A stretch of DNA of 54,720 bases from Cryptobacterium sp. CAG:338 (GCA_000435475.1 FR896039.1:3637-58356), one strand, 5' to 3'. Positions 8,432 to 17,535 are shown, numbered from the stretch's first letter. Numbers and translations are program-made. Notes: generated from the letters alone by a model not told the origin.

Positions 8432-11233
8432 TTAGTCACCAAAATCCATTCCTCGCAGAACATCATTTGCCTGCTTCAGTACATCATCGGTATCTGATGA
8501 AGGATCTTCGTATTCACCCCCTTCAAGGGCAGCAGTTTGTCCGCTTCCTTCTAAGTGAGAACGATTCTCTACGATTGCGCAGTAGTTCCCGTCAGAATCC
8601 AGATCAATAGTCACTTTGGCGCCATCGCCAATATGACCATCGATAATTTCTGTTGCTACACGATCGGTAACTTCCCGCTGAATCAAACGACGCAGAGGGC
8701 GAGCACCGTACACGGGATCGTAGCCATCAATAGCAAGACGCTCTCGAGCAGCAGGGGTTACTACCAACTCTATGCGACGATCTGCCAAACGATCACGCAC
8801 TCCATTCAACTGCAAATCCACGATAGGCTCCATAGCAGCGATCGATAATGTATTAAAGGTAATAACTTCATCGATACGATTCAGGAATTCTGGACGGAAC
8901 GTAGTGCTAAGCGCCTCGTTGATTTTCATCTGCATTTCAGCCAGACGTTTTGCAGCCGTTGCAACATCAGCCTTCATCATGTCTTCCATCATGCTGCCCA
9001 TGGAATTGCCTTCGTTTTCGTTTGCGTATTCACGAATCGACTGCGAGCCCACATTAGAAGTCATGATAATAATGGCATTCTTGAAGCTAACAACACGGCC
9101 TTGTCCGTCAGTCAGACGACCATCGTCAAGAACCTGCAGCAAAATGTTGAACACATCCTGATGGGCCTTTTCAATCTCGTCCAACAAAACGACGCAATAA
9201 GGTCGACGGCGAACTGCTTCGGTCAATTGTCCACCTTCGTCGTAACCAACGTATCCCGGAGGTGCACCAACCAGACGTGAAACCGAATGCTTTTCCATGT
9301 ACTCTGACATGTCGATACGAACCATGGCCTTTTCGCTATCGAAAAGATACTCCGCAAGCGCTTTTGCCAGCTCCGTCTTACCAACACCTGTTGGACCTAG
9401 GAACAGGAAACTTCCGATAGGACGATTTGGATCCGAAAGCCCTGCACGGTTACGACGGATAGCACCAGCCACTGCAGAAACCGCCTGATCCTGACCAATT
9501 ACACGCTCATGGAGCTTTGATTCCAGATCGGCAAGTTTTGCCATTTCGCCCTGCATCATCTTGGTGACAGGAATACCCGTCCATGCAGAAACTACTTCCG
9601 CAATTTCCTCTTCGCCTACTTCCTCTTTCAGAATCGCGCCATCCTGCTGACGATTCTCCAACATGGCTTCAGCGTCTGCCAATTGAGCCTGCAAGGAAGG
9701 AATAGTGCCGTAGCGCAGCTCAGAAGCACGTGCTAAGTCGCCTTCTCGAGTTGCACGCTCTTCGTCCAATTGGGCTGCTTCAATATCCGCCTTTAAGTTT
9801 TGGACGCCAACGATGACATCTTTTTCGTTCTTCCACATAGCTTTCTGCTTATCAAGGGCTTCCTGAGCAGCAGAAATTTCCTTGCGAAGAGCCTCGAGGC
9901 GCTCACGGCTCGGTTCGTCTGTCTCCTTCATAAGCGCCTGCTCTTCGATCTGCATCTGAGTAAGCTTGCGCTCAGCTATGTCGACCTCTTCAGGCATACT
10001 GTCAATTTCGATACGCAAACGACTTGCTGCTTCATCCATCAGGTCGATTGCCTTGTCAGGCAAAAAACGATCAGAAATATAACGATTCGAAAGCTCTGCT
10101 GCTGCAACCAACGCCGAATCCTTGATACGAACGCCATGGTGAATCTCGTACTTTTCCTTCAAGCCACGCAGAATCGCAATGGTGTCCTCAACCGTTGGCT
10201 CACTTACTAAAACGGGCTGGAAACGACGCTCAAGAGCAGCATCTTTTTCGATGTATTTGCGGTATTCATCCAGCGTTGTTGCGCCAATTGCGTGCAATTC
10301 ACCACGAGCCAAAGCTGGCTTCAGCATATTGCCTGCGTCCATTGAACTATCGCCTGTCGAACCCGCTCCCACGATGGTATGCAACTCATCGATGAACAAA
10401 ATAATTTGTCCATCGGACTGCTTAACTTCACGCAATACAGCCTTCAGTCGATCTTCGAATTCGCCTCGATACTTAGCACCTGCCAACATTGCAGGTAAAT
10501 CAAGAGCGATCAGCTCGCGATCCTTTAAGCTCGAAGGAACATCTCCTGCAACAATTCGCTGGGCAAGGCCTTCAACAATTGCCGTTTTACCTGTACCAGG
10601 CTCGCCGATAAGTACTGGGTTATTCTTGGTACGGCGAGACAAAACCTGGACGGTACGACGAATCTCTTCTGAACGACCAATTACTGGGTCTAACTTTCCT
10701 TCACGTGCTGCCTGAGTAAGATTGTTGCCGTACTGTTCAAGCACCTCAAACTCTGGCTTGCTTGTTGCATCGGTTACGCGCGTATCTCCGCGAAGTTCCT
10801 CATAGGCCTCTTCGATATTTTTACGTGTAATACCTTGGTCGTTAAGAATACGACCCGCACTACCCTTATCTTCAGCAAGCGCAATAAGCAAATGCTCGGT
10901 TGTCGCATAAGAGTCACCTAATTTTTCAGCGATCTTTACTGCCTTATCAATAAGTGACACAAATTGCGGAGAAGGAGCAGTAATGCCCATGCCCATAAAA
11001 CCGTTGCCACTTACTTTTGGCATGCGATCTTCTTCTTCTTTTACCCGCGCCTGAAGTACTGCAGGATCAGCACCAATGCGCGTAATAATTGCATTCATGT
11101 TATGCTCACCAGCAGACAAGATGGCGTCAAGCAAATGAATTGGCTCAACGGCACTGGCTTCTCTCTCGCCTGCAATACTCATTGCCGACTGAAAAGCCTC
11201 TTGCGCGGTAAGCGCCAACTTATCTAGTCTCAT
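8432..11233 (-). CDS. clpB: ATP-dependent disaggregase ClpB
   Basis: Hexameric AAA+ chaperone that rescues aggregated proteins with DnaK/DnaJ/GrpE; 933 residues, longer than the usual about 860. It has a Clp_N domain at the N-terminus, first nucleotide site GEPGTGKT, a coiled-coil middle domain (about 410-530), and second site GPTGVGKT with Walker B VVLLDEIEKAH. The extra length is largely an acidic C-terminal tail of about 45 residues (EGGEYEDPSSDTDD and onward), a feature worth noting. It is the last gene of the HspR-controlled operon, 59 bases after hspR. Confidence 0.97.
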   Translation of the reverse strand: MRLDKLALTAQEAFQSAMSIAGEREASAVEPIHLLDAILSAGEHNMNAIITRIGADPAVLQARVKEEEDRMPKVSGNGFMGMGITAPSPQFVSLIDKAVKIAEKLGDSYATTEHLLIALAEDKGSAGRILNDQGITRKNIEEAYEELRGDTRVTDATSKPEFEVLEQYGNNLTQAAREGKLDPVIGRSEEIRRTVQVLSRRTKNNPVLIGEPGTGKTAIVEGLAQRIVAGDVPSSLKDRELIALDLPAMLAGAKYRGEFEDRLKAVLREVKQSDGQIILFIDELHTIVGAGSTGDSSMDAGNMLKPALARGELHAIGATTLDEYRKYIEKDAALERRFQPVLVSEPTVEDTIAILRGLKEKYEIHHGVRIKDSALVAAAELSNRYISDRFLPDKAIDLMDEAASRLRIEIDSMPEEVDIAERKLTQMQIEEQALMKETDEPSRERLEALRKEISAAQEALDKQKAMWKNEKDVIVGVQNLKADIEAAQLDEERATREGDLARASELRYGTIPSLQAQLADAEAMLENRQQDGAILKEEVGEEEIAEVVSAWTGIPVTKMMQGEMAKLADLESKLHERVIGQDQAVSAVAGAIRRNRAGLSDPNRPIGSFLFLGPTGVGKTELAKALAEYLFDSEKAMVRIDMSEYMEKHSVSRLVGAPPGYVGYDEGGQLTEAVRRRPYCVVLLDEIEKAHQDVFNILLQVLDDGRLTDGQGRVVSFKNAIIIMTSNVGSQSIREYANENEGNSMGSMMEDMMKADVATAAKRLAEMQMKINEALSTTFRPEFLNRIDEVITFNTLSIAAMEPIVDLQLNGVRDRLADRRIELVVTPAARERLAIDGYDPVYGARPLRRLIQREVTDRVATEIIDGHIGDGAKVTIDLDSDGNYCAIVENRSHLEGSGQTAALEGGEYEDPSSDTDDVLKQANDVLRGMDFGD

Positions 11234-11292
11234 CTATACTCCCTTCGCTTTTGCCGTTTGCAAAAGTTCAAGTAATTCCCTTAGCAATTCCC

Positions 11293-11673
11293 CTACAAAA
11301 GACGACGCAAAACGATTGCATTGCTTTCGTTAACGAGAGAATTAACGCTCTCTCGCGTTTCTAATTCATGTACCCTATCTGCCAGACGACGCACTCGTTT
11401 ATGAAGCGCATCAAGCTCTTCATCACGCTCATCAAGACGGCCCTTCAAATCCAGGATGCGAATTACCCCCGCCAGATTAATACCTTCATCAGTCAAGGCA
11501 TTGATGAGCTGAAGGCGCTCGATATCTGCCTGCGAATACATACGCGTATTTCCGCTGGTACGCTGCGGGGAAACCAAGCCTTTCTGCTCGTAAATACGCA
11601 GGGTCTGGGGATGGACTCCCGCAAGTTCTGCTGCAACACTGATCATGTACAGCGGTCTGTTTTTGTCCTCCAT
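11293..11673 (-). CDS. hspR: heat-shock repressor HspR (MerR family)
   Basis: Autoregulatory repressor of the dnaK operon, 126 residues from the ATG at 11673. The MerR-type HTH is clear (YMISVAAELAGVHPQTLRIYEQKGLV), followed by a dimerising helix (DERDEELDALHKRVRRLADRVHELE). The ATG overlaps the dnaJ stop as TAATG, and GTGAGGG lies upstream, so this start is preferred over an in-frame TTG two codons earlier. In actinobacteria HspR binds HAIR elements (CTTGAGT-N7-ACTCAAG) with DnaK as co-repressor. A HAIR-like site lies over the dnaK promoter. Confidence 0.93.
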   Translation of the reverse strand: MEDKNRPLYMISVAAELAGVHPQTLRIYEQKGLVSPQRTSGNTRMYSQADIERLQLINALTDEGINLAGVIRILDLKGRLDERDEELDALHKRVRRLADRVHELETRESVNSLVNESNAIVLRRLL

Positions 11674-12635
11674 TACCAAGCCCTCACTTTATCTGTCGTT
11701 GCTGCCTGGAATGCCTCCAAGGCCTCTTTTTGTTTTTCATTTAAGGTTTGAGGAACTTCCACCGCAATATTGAGTAGCAAATCTCCAAACCCACTCGCGT
11801 CCTTACCTAAACGAGGAGCACCCTTACCTTTTACCTTAAGGACCGTACCGCTTTGACATCCAGCAGGAACCTTAATGCTTACCTTCGTACCATCAGGAGC
11901 GGGTACAACTACCTTAGTTCCCAATGCTGCTTCCGCAAAAGTTATAGGCACCTTCATCAAAACGTCTGCTTTTTCACGGGTATAGAGCGGATGATCGGCA
12001 ATATGAATAGTTACCAACAGATCGCCCGCAGCGCCTCCCTGTACACCAGGAGCGCCCTTACCCCGCAAACGTACACGGCCTCCTTCTACTGCACCAGCAG
12101 GAATCTTGATAGTAAGCGTCTCTTTTTCAGTGCTTCCCGCTTTACCAATACGGACCTTTTTCTCACAGCCTTTGAATGCTTCCTCGAAAGAAACAGTCAT
12201 ATTTACTTTTTTGTCCGCACCTTTTTGGGGACGTGGCTGAGCCTGGTAAGCATGAGGTTTGCCACCGAAATTCCATTCAGTACCAAATGCTCCTTCGCCA
12301 TTACGGATGCTCTCCAAAATGTCCGCCCAGCTACCGAAGCCAGCAAAGCCAGAACCTCCAAAAGGATTTCCTCCTTGGCCCTGCCAACCGCCTCCACCAA
12401 AAGGAATTTGATGTTCATTGGCGGTGCCGTACTGATCGTACAGCTTGCGTTTTTTATCATCGGAAAGAACTTCGTAAGCTTCGTTTATTTCCTTAAACTT
12501 AGCTTCGTCGCCGCCTGCATCGGGATGATACTTGCGTGCCAATTTACGAAATGCTTTCTTAATTGTGTCTGCGTCTGCGTCGCGTGGAACGCCTAGCGTC
12601 TTGTAGTAGTCAGGAGTTTGAGCCATTCGTCCCAC
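11673..12635 (-). CDS. dnaJ: DnaJ/CbpA-type co-chaperone without zinc fingers
   Basis: J-domain co-chaperone that stimulates DnaK ATPase, 320 residues. The J domain is residues 1-70 with the catalytic HPD in RKYHPDAGG, then a Gly/Phe linker, then the C-terminal substrate-binding domains (KKVNMTVSFEEAFKGCEKKV). The CxxCxGxG zinc-finger repeats of class A DnaJ are missing, so this is the class B or CbpA-like form, although it sits in the canonical dnaJ position. It overlaps hspR and follows grpE after a 107-base gap that holds a hairpin. Confidence 0.93.
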   Translation of the reverse strand: MGRMAQTPDYYKTLGVPRDADADTIKKAFRKLARKYHPDAGGDEAKFKEINEAYEVLSDDKKRKLYDQYGTANEHQIPFGGGGWQGQGGNPFGGSGFAGFGSWADILESIRNGEGAFGTEWNFGGKPHAYQAQPRPQKGADKKVNMTVSFEEAFKGCEKKVRIGKAGSTEKETLTIKIPAGAVEGGRVRLRGKGAPGVQGGAAGDLLVTIHIADHPLYTREKADVLMKVPITFAEAALGTKVVVPAPDGTKVSIKVPAGCQSGTVLKVKGKGAPRLGKDASGFGDLLLNIAVEVPQTLNEKQKEALEAFQAATTDKVRAW

Positions 12636-12654
12636 CTCTCATTATCTCTACAAC

Positions 12655-12683
12655 AAGGGCGGACCATATACTCGCCCGCCCTT
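12655..12683 (-). other. hairpin between grpE and dnaJ
   Basis: AAGGGCGG and CCGCCCTT are perfect complements with a 13-base loop. No U-run follows, so it is not a classic terminator; it may be an RNA-processing or attenuation signal inside the operon. Confidence 0.4.
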
Positions 12684-12742
12684 ACTCTTACTTCTACTTA
12701 ATTACTTGTGGTAAGCCATCGCGTGTAACCACTTCACAGGGT

Positions 12743-13381
12743 TTATTCGGAAGAAGAATCGTCAGACTCTTCTTCAACTTCCCGCTTAGGGCCACCCTGG
12801 GTAACCGTTACCATAGCGGAACGAATTACCTTGTTGCCCATGCGATAACCCTTCTGATAAACCTCTGCTACGGTTTCATCTGGAACCGAAGGGTCATCTA
12901 CGGTAGCCACTGCAAGTGCTTCAAGGGCGTTGAAAGCTTCGCCTTTAGGATCGATCATCTCAACCCCATGCTTTGTCAGTACTTCCAACATTTTGGTATG
13001 TACTGCTTGTACGCCCCCGAGCAAACCGGTTTCACCATTTTTTTCGGCATAATCAATGCTTCTCTCGAAGTCATCAATTACGGGAATAAGGCCCTCAACA
13101 AGCTTTTCTGCAGCGCGTGCTTTTTCTTCTTCGCGCTGCTCATTCATGCGACGACGATACGTATCCCATTCCGCATGAAGGCGAAGATACTTATCTTGCC
13201 AAGCTGCAGCCTCTTTCTTTGCAGCTTCGATGGGATCTTCCGCTTCGTTTTCTGAATCGTTCCCTTCAGGTGCCTGCTCTGCTGCTTGAGTATCTTCTGC
13301 TTCAGAGGCAGCAGTTTCAGCTGCCTCTGTTTCTTCTACAACCTGGTCTTCACGTACCTCGTCTTTTTCAGGCGCGGTCAT
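12743..13381 (-). CDS. grpE: nucleotide exchange factor GrpE
   Basis: Nucleotide exchange factor for DnaK, 212 residues. An acidic, low-complexity N-terminal region (about 1-50) is followed by the long dimeric coiled coil (KKEAAAWQDKYLRLHAEWDTYRRR) and the C-terminal beta domain with the conserved stretch VAEVYQKGYRMGNKVIRSAMVTV. The gene starts 2 bases after the dnaK stop with AAGGAT inside the dnaK end, so it is translationally coupled to dnaK. Confidence 0.97.
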   Translation of the reverse strand: MTAPEKDEVREDQVVEETEAAETAASEAEDTQAAEQAPEGNDSENEAEDPIEAAKKEAAAWQDKYLRLHAEWDTYRRRMNEQREEEKARAAEKLVEGLIPVIDDFERSIDYAEKNGETGLLGGVQAVHTKMLEVLTKHGVEMIDPKGEAFNALEALAVATVDDPSVPDETVAEVYQKGYRMGNKVIRSAMVTVTQGGPKREVEEESDDSSSE

Positions 13382-13383
13382 GA

Positions 13384-15306
13384 TTACTTATCCTTCTTCT
13401 CGTCGTCGTCAACTACCTCAAAGTCAGCTTCGATGGTGTCATCGTTGTTTGGCTGCTGGGCACCAGCTGCTCCCGCTGCACCAGCTGCACCAGGCTGCTG
13501 AGCTGCATTCTGGCTATAGGCAACCTCAGCCAGCTTATAGCTTGCCTGCTGCAAAGCTTCCATTGCAGACTTGATTGCTTCAAGATCAGTTCCTTCCAGT
13601 GCGGTACGCGCTTGAGCAACAGCATCTTCTGCCTGCTTCTTCGAATCTGCAGGAACCTTATCGCCAAGTTCATTTAAGGTAGTTTCGGTTGCATTGATCA
13701 AGGAGTCGCAATTGTTGCGAGTTTCAACCTCTTCCTTGCGCAGCTTATCTTCCTCTGCGTGAGCCTCAGCATCCTTTACCATACGATCAACTTCGTCGTC
13801 GGTCAGTGCAGTAGAACCAGAAATGGTGATCTGCTGCTGTTTGCCGGTGCCCAGATCCTTAGCGGAAACATTTACGATGCCGTTTGCGTCAATGTCGAAG
13901 GTAACTTCAATTTGAGGAACGCCACGACGAGCAGCAGGAATACCAGTTAACTGGAACTTACCGAGTGTCTTGTTGTCCTGTGCCATTTCACGTTCACCCT
14001 GAAGAACATGAATCTCTACCGAGGTCTGATTATCAGCTGCCGTAGAGTAGATTTCAGTCTTACGGGTAGGGATAGTGGTGTTGCGTTCGATCATCTTGGT
14101 CATTACGCCACCCATGGTTTCTACACCCAGGGAAAGAGGCGTTACGTCAAGAAGGAGAATGCCCTCAACATCGCCAGCCAAAACGCCACCCTGAACAGCA
14201 GCGCCCATAGCTACAACCTCATCAGGATTTACTGACATGTTAGGCTGCTTGCCAGTCATATTCTTAACCAATTCCTGAACTGCTGGCATACGAGTAGAAC
14301 CACCAACCAGGATAACTTCGTTAACATCACCCGTAGAAAGGCCAGCATCGCTTAATGCTTGCTGTACAGGAGCCTTACAACGATCAAGCAAATCCTTAGT
14401 AATACGCTCAAACTCAGCACGAGTTAAGGTGTAATCCAAATGGAGAGGACCCGCTGCGCCTGCAGAAATGAAAGGCAAGTTGATATTGGTTTGAGAAGTG
14501 GAAGAAAGTTCCATCTTTGCCTTTTCAGCTGCGTCCTTCAAACGCTGCAATGCCATCTTGTCCTGGCGAAGATCGATGCCATTGTCTGCCTGGAACTTAT
14601 CTGCCAACCAATCAATAACACGCTGATCCCAGTCGTCACCACCAAGGTGGTTATCGCCTGCAGTAGAGCAAACCTCAAATACGCCATCGCCCAACTCAAG
14701 AACAGAAACGTCGAAGGTACCACCACCGAGGTCGAATACCAAAACCTTTTCGTCCTTATTAGTGCGATCAAGACCATAAGCAAGTGCCGCTGCGGTAGGC
14801 TCGTTAATAATACGAAGAACCTCAAGACCAGCAATCTTGCCTGCGTCCTTGGTTGCCTGACGCTGAGCATCGTTAAAGTAGGCAGGAACGGTAATTACTG
14901 CCTGATTAATTGGTTCACCAACGCGCTTTTCAGCATCAGCCTTAAGCTTCTGAAGAACCATTGCAGAAATCTCTTCAGGCATGTAATCTTTGCCCTCGAT
15001 ATCAACAACTGCACGACCGCCGTTGCCATTCTTTACGGTATAAGCAACCGTCTTCTGCTCTTCAGCAGTTTCTGCGTAAGAACGACCAATAAAACGCTTT
15101 ACGGAAGCGATGGTGTTTTCAGGATTGGTAACTGCCTTGTTTTTAGCAGCTTTACCAACGGTGCGTTCACCATCTTTACCAAAGCCGACAACAGAAGGAG
15201 TGGTGCGATCGCCTTCTGCATTAACTAGAATTTCAGGCTCTGAACCCTCCATAACTGCCATTGCCGAATTGGTAGTACCCAAGTCGATGCCGATAATTTT
15301 TGCCAT
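13384..15306 (-). CDS. dnaK: Hsp70 chaperone DnaK
   Basis: Hsp70 chaperone, 640 residues, with the actinobacterial/Gram-positive architecture. The ATPase domain carries IGIDLGTTNSAMAVMEG, the phosphate loops VPAYFNDAQRQATKDAG and VLVFDLGGGTFDVSVLE, and the linker LLLDVTPLSLGVETMGG. The substrate domain and helical lid follow, then a Gly/Ala/Gln tail that ends in an acidic stretch (EADFEVVDDDEKKDK). It is the first gene of the HspR operon, with a leader of about 150 nucleotides from the predicted start site. Confidence 0.98.
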   Translation of the reverse strand: MAKIIGIDLGTTNSAMAVMEGSEPEILVNAEGDRTTPSVVGFGKDGERTVGKAAKNKAVTNPENTIASVKRFIGRSYAETAEEQKTVAYTVKNGNGGRAVVDIEGKDYMPEEISAMVLQKLKADAEKRVGEPINQAVITVPAYFNDAQRQATKDAGKIAGLEVLRIINEPTAAALAYGLDRTNKDEKVLVFDLGGGTFDVSVLELGDGVFEVCSTAGDNHLGGDDWDQRVIDWLADKFQADNGIDLRQDKMALQRLKDAAEKAKMELSSTSQTNINLPFISAGAAGPLHLDYTLTRAEFERITKDLLDRCKAPVQQALSDAGLSTGDVNEVILVGGSTRMPAVQELVKNMTGKQPNMSVNPDEVVAMGAAVQGGVLAGDVEGILLLDVTPLSLGVETMGGVMTKMIERNTTIPTRKTEIYSTAADNQTSVEIHVLQGEREMAQDNKTLGKFQLTGIPAARRGVPQIEVTFDIDANGIVNVSAKDLGTGKQQQITISGSTALTDDEVDRMVKDAEAHAEEDKLRKEEVETRNNCDSLINATETTLNELGDKVPADSKKQAEDAVAQARTALEGTDLEAIKSAMEALQQASYKLAEVAYSQNAAQQPGAAGAAGAAGAQQPNNDDTIEADFEVVDDDEKKDK

Positions 15307-15420
15307 CTTGACTATTCCTTTCAGTTGCGGCTGCTTTTCAGACCCCCTGCCAATCTGAAAAGCACACCCTCTGCTTTTACCCTTAATAATTCATGAACCC
15401 TCAAAGCTTTATGCTCCATA

Positions 15421-15449
15421 TGAGGAAGCCCACCTTCTGGTGGACCTCA
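15421..15449 (-). other. hairpin in the dnaK leader
   Basis: TGAGG and CCTCA, and CCACC and GGTGG, nest to form a two-part stem with a short AGAA loop, close to the predicted transcription start. It could affect mRNA stability or be a thermosensor; no anti-SD pairing is obvious. Confidence 0.4.
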
Positions 15450-15460
15450 TGACAGTGACC

Positions 15461-15489
15461 ATAATAAAATCTAAGTGAGGCATTGTCAA
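15461..15489 (-). promoter_or_regulatory. dnaK operon promoter
   Basis: On the minus strand TTGACA (15484-15489) and TATTAT (15461-15466) are separated by 17 bases, a near-perfect vegetative promoter. It is the likely start of the dnaK-grpE-dnaJ-hspR-clpB transcript. Confidence 0.85.
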
Positions 15490-15490
15490 G
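15470..15490 (-). promoter_or_regulatory. HAIR-like HspR operator
   Basis: Minus strand CTTGACA-N7-ACTTAGA has the 7-7-7 geometry of the HspR element CTTGAGT-N7-ACTCAAG, matching 5 of 7 and 4 of 7 half-site bases. It overlaps the -35 box and spacer, the expected position for repression. A 10-base direct repeat AATCTAAGTG (15468-15477 and 15491-15500) frames it with 23-base periodicity. Confidence 0.6.
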
Positions 15491-15564
15491 AATCTAAGTG
15501 CCCTATTGTTAGGTTTTGTTACCTTCCTGTTGAAGATTATTGTGGTGCGATTCATGTAGGCTTA

Positions 15565-15596
15565 TAAAAAGAAAAAGTCCCGCATTGAGCGGGACT
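15565..15596 (-). terminator. terminator of the zinc-ribbon gene
   Basis: On the minus strand AGTCCCGC and GCGGGACT form an 8-pair perfect stem with a 5-base loop, followed by TTTTTCTTTTT. It isolates the upstream zinc-ribbon gene from the dnaK promoter. Confidence 0.85.
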
Positions 15597-15679
15597 AATG
15601 AAACACATAAGGTATATGCAAGAAAAATAGGTAGGAGCGATTCTTGCAGAGTTGCGTTTCTAATAATGCGCTTGAAAAG

Positions 15680-15835
15680 CTATTTCTTTGCTACACCGCC
15701 GATGAGAGACATCTTAGTGCCACAATCAGGACAGGTTCCCTTGGTGATTACGCGACCATTCTTGGTAACGCCTTCCTGTGGGTCTACCATTTCCTTCTTA
15801 GCTTTGCATTTAACGCAATAAGCAACAACTGCCAT
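15680..15835 (-). CDS. DUF5679-type zinc-ribbon miniprotein
   Basis: A 51-residue protein with a clear SD (GAGGTTAC) before the ATG. Cysteine pairs CVKC (7, 10) and CPDC (35, 38) form a zinc ribbon, and the basic surface and the phrase TKGTCPDCGTKM match the DUF5679 family, short proteins common in actinobacteria and often seen near ribosomal or information-processing genes. Function unknown; nucleic acid or protein binding is likely. It has its own promoter-like region and its own terminator, so it is a single-gene unit. Confidence 0.82.
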   Translation of the reverse strand: MAVVAYCVKCKAKKEMVDPQEGVTKNGRVITKGTCPDCGTKMSLIGGVAKK

Positions 15836-15990
15836 TGTAACCTCTTTTCATATTACTTCGGTATAAAAGCCGTTAGCGCATAACGCTCGACCTATTGTAG
15901 CCATGCTTATAGCATTTGACCAGCTAAAGTCGGTAATTTTTTATGCTCTTAACAAAAAAGAAGAAACAAGCGACAGAAATTGAAAGAAAA

Positions 15991-16179
15991 CTAATCCTCG
16001 ATAATCTCTTCAATGGCACCCATTGGGCACTCTTCAACGCAATCGCCACAAGCAATGCAAGATTCTTCGTTTACTACCGTGCAAACGCCATCTACTACCT
16101 CAATGGTTCCCTGAGGACAAGCGTCAATGCAAATACCACAACCGATGCATTCGTCAGCCAAAATCACTGGATGGGACAT
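15991..16179 (-). CDS. 2[4Fe-4S] bacterial-type ferredoxin
   Basis: A 62-residue electron carrier with two classic cluster motifs: C11, C14, C17, C21-P and C41, C44, C47, C51-P. These are the two cubane clusters of clostridial-type ferredoxins, low-potential partners of pyruvate:ferredoxin oxidoreductase and hydrogenases in anaerobes. AGAGGTA precedes the ATG. It stands alone between the zinc-ribbon gene and hypE; its proximity to hypE fits anaerobic redox metabolism. Confidence 0.95.
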   Translation of the reverse strand: MSHPVILADECIGCGICIDACPQGTIEVVDGVCTVVNEESCIACGDCVEECPMGAIEEIIED

Positions 16180-16444
16180 GAGTACCTCTTCTCTCGTTTG
16201 TTTGGTTTAAGGGATGCTCGGGGAATCCCCTCAATTCAAAGCTATGACGGGAAAATACCATAGCAGCGCTAAGTTGCAAGCAACTAATCTCTTTTTTTCC
16301 GTTAATAGCAAAATTTACAACGTTTTTTCGACAAATTTACTTGGTTTATCTCATATGTTTGCCGTCCACCGCATATTTGAAACAGACCGATTTAACACTC
16401 AATTCTTGAATAGCGCTTCGAATCGCTTTTCAATTGTGTCAGCA
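16180..16444. other. intergenic space between ferredoxin and hypE
   Basis: AT-rich 265-base stretch. It should contain the ferredoxin promoter and the end of the hypE transcript. A GGGAT-rich inverted repeat (about 16211-16230) is present but lacks a U-run. I see no gene. Confidence 0.4.
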
Positions 16445-17467
16445 CTAGCAAATACGCGGAAGCTGTTCGCCAACCAACATGTCCATAATGCGAAGCGCTC
16501 CGAAACCGGTACGAATAGATACGCGCGATGAGCGATCTTCAGGTTTTTCTACCACTTCGCCAATAATGGCAGCATCGACACCATATTTATTTGAACGCAT
16601 AGCAGCAAGGGCAGCTTCGGCTTGCTCTGCCGAAACAACACAAACCATCTTTCCCTCATTTGCTACCTGATATACGTCATATCCCAGCATTTCGCAAGCG
16701 CCCCGAACTGCATCCTTAACAGGCACTGCATCTTCTTCAATGACAAAGTCAACGCCTGATTGAGCAGCAAGTTCGTTCAAGGTCGAAGCTAATCCTCCGC
16801 GCGTGGGATCGCGGAAACAGCGCGTTTCGGGAGCTGCCGCTAACACTTCTGCAATGAGATGGTTAAGAGGTGCCGCATCCGATTGAATATCTGCATTAAA
16901 AGAAAGTTCTTCACGGCATGCCATAACCGTAATGCCATGATCGCCCAAGGTACCAGATACCAAAATTTTATCGCCAGGCTTACAGAATGCACCCGAAAGC
17001 GCCACGCCTGCAGGAATAAAACCAACACCACTTGTGTTGATAAAAACGCCATCACCGTGGCCTCTATTAACTACCTTGGTATCACCCGTCACAATATGGA
17101 CGCCTGCCTCCTTGGCAACTTGTGCCATGCTGGCACAAATACGTTTCAGATCAGCAACAGGAAAACCCTCTTCTAAGATAAATCCGCAAGAAAGGTACTT
17201 CGGGACAGCGCCGCTCGTAGCAACATCATTTACTGTGCCGCATACCGCAAGTTTCCCGATATCACCACCAGGGAAAAAATGAGGAGTCACTACAAAGCTG
17301 TCCGTAGAATAGGCCAATTGCTCTCCAGCCTGAGGAGCTTCAAGACAAGCAGCATCGTTTCCTTCGAGCAGCTCGGTACTGCCGTATGCTTCATAAAACA
17401 CTTCATCGATTATGCGTTTCATCATGGTTCCGCCGCTACCATGGCCAAGCAGAACTGTTTCATCCAT
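16445..17467 (-). CDS. hypE: hydrogenase maturation protein HypE
   Basis: Makes the thiocyanate from which the CN ligands of the [NiFe] hydrogenase active site come; 340 residues, normal length. The N-terminus LLGHGSGGTMMKRII is the family signature, GDTKVVNRG and CFRDPTRGGLASTLNELA are conserved PurM-like ATP-binding segments, and the protein ends in PRIC, the C-terminal Arg-Ile-Cys whose cysteine carries the carbamoyl/cyano group. No other hyp gene or hydrogenase structural gene is in the window, so hypE is separated from its partners and clustered with nikR. Confidence 0.96.
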   Translation of the reverse strand: MDETVLLGHGSGGTMMKRIIDEVFYEAYGSTELLEGNDAACLEAPQAGEQLAYSTDSFVVTPHFFPGGDIGKLAVCGTVNDVATSGAVPKYLSCGFILEEGFPVADLKRICASMAQVAKEAGVHIVTGDTKVVNRGHGDGVFINTSGVGFIPAGVALSGAFCKPGDKILVSGTLGDHGITVMACREELSFNADIQSDAAPLNHLIAEVLAAAPETRCFRDPTRGGLASTLNELAAQSGVDFVIEEDAVPVKDAVRGACEMLGYDVYQVANEGKMVCVVSAEQAEAALAAMRSNKYGVDAAIIGEVVEKPEDRSSRVSIRTGFGALRIMDMLVGEQLPRIC

Positions 17468-17535
17468 AGTTGTCTCCTTGTGATATCAAGAGCACTCATA
17501 CTTTAACTTGCATTAATAGAAAGAGGTGCAGCAGA

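Noticed and set aside
8206..8466. An 86-codon leftward ORF between clpB and its terminator
   Set aside because: It overlaps the clpB end in another frame and runs into the terminator stem.
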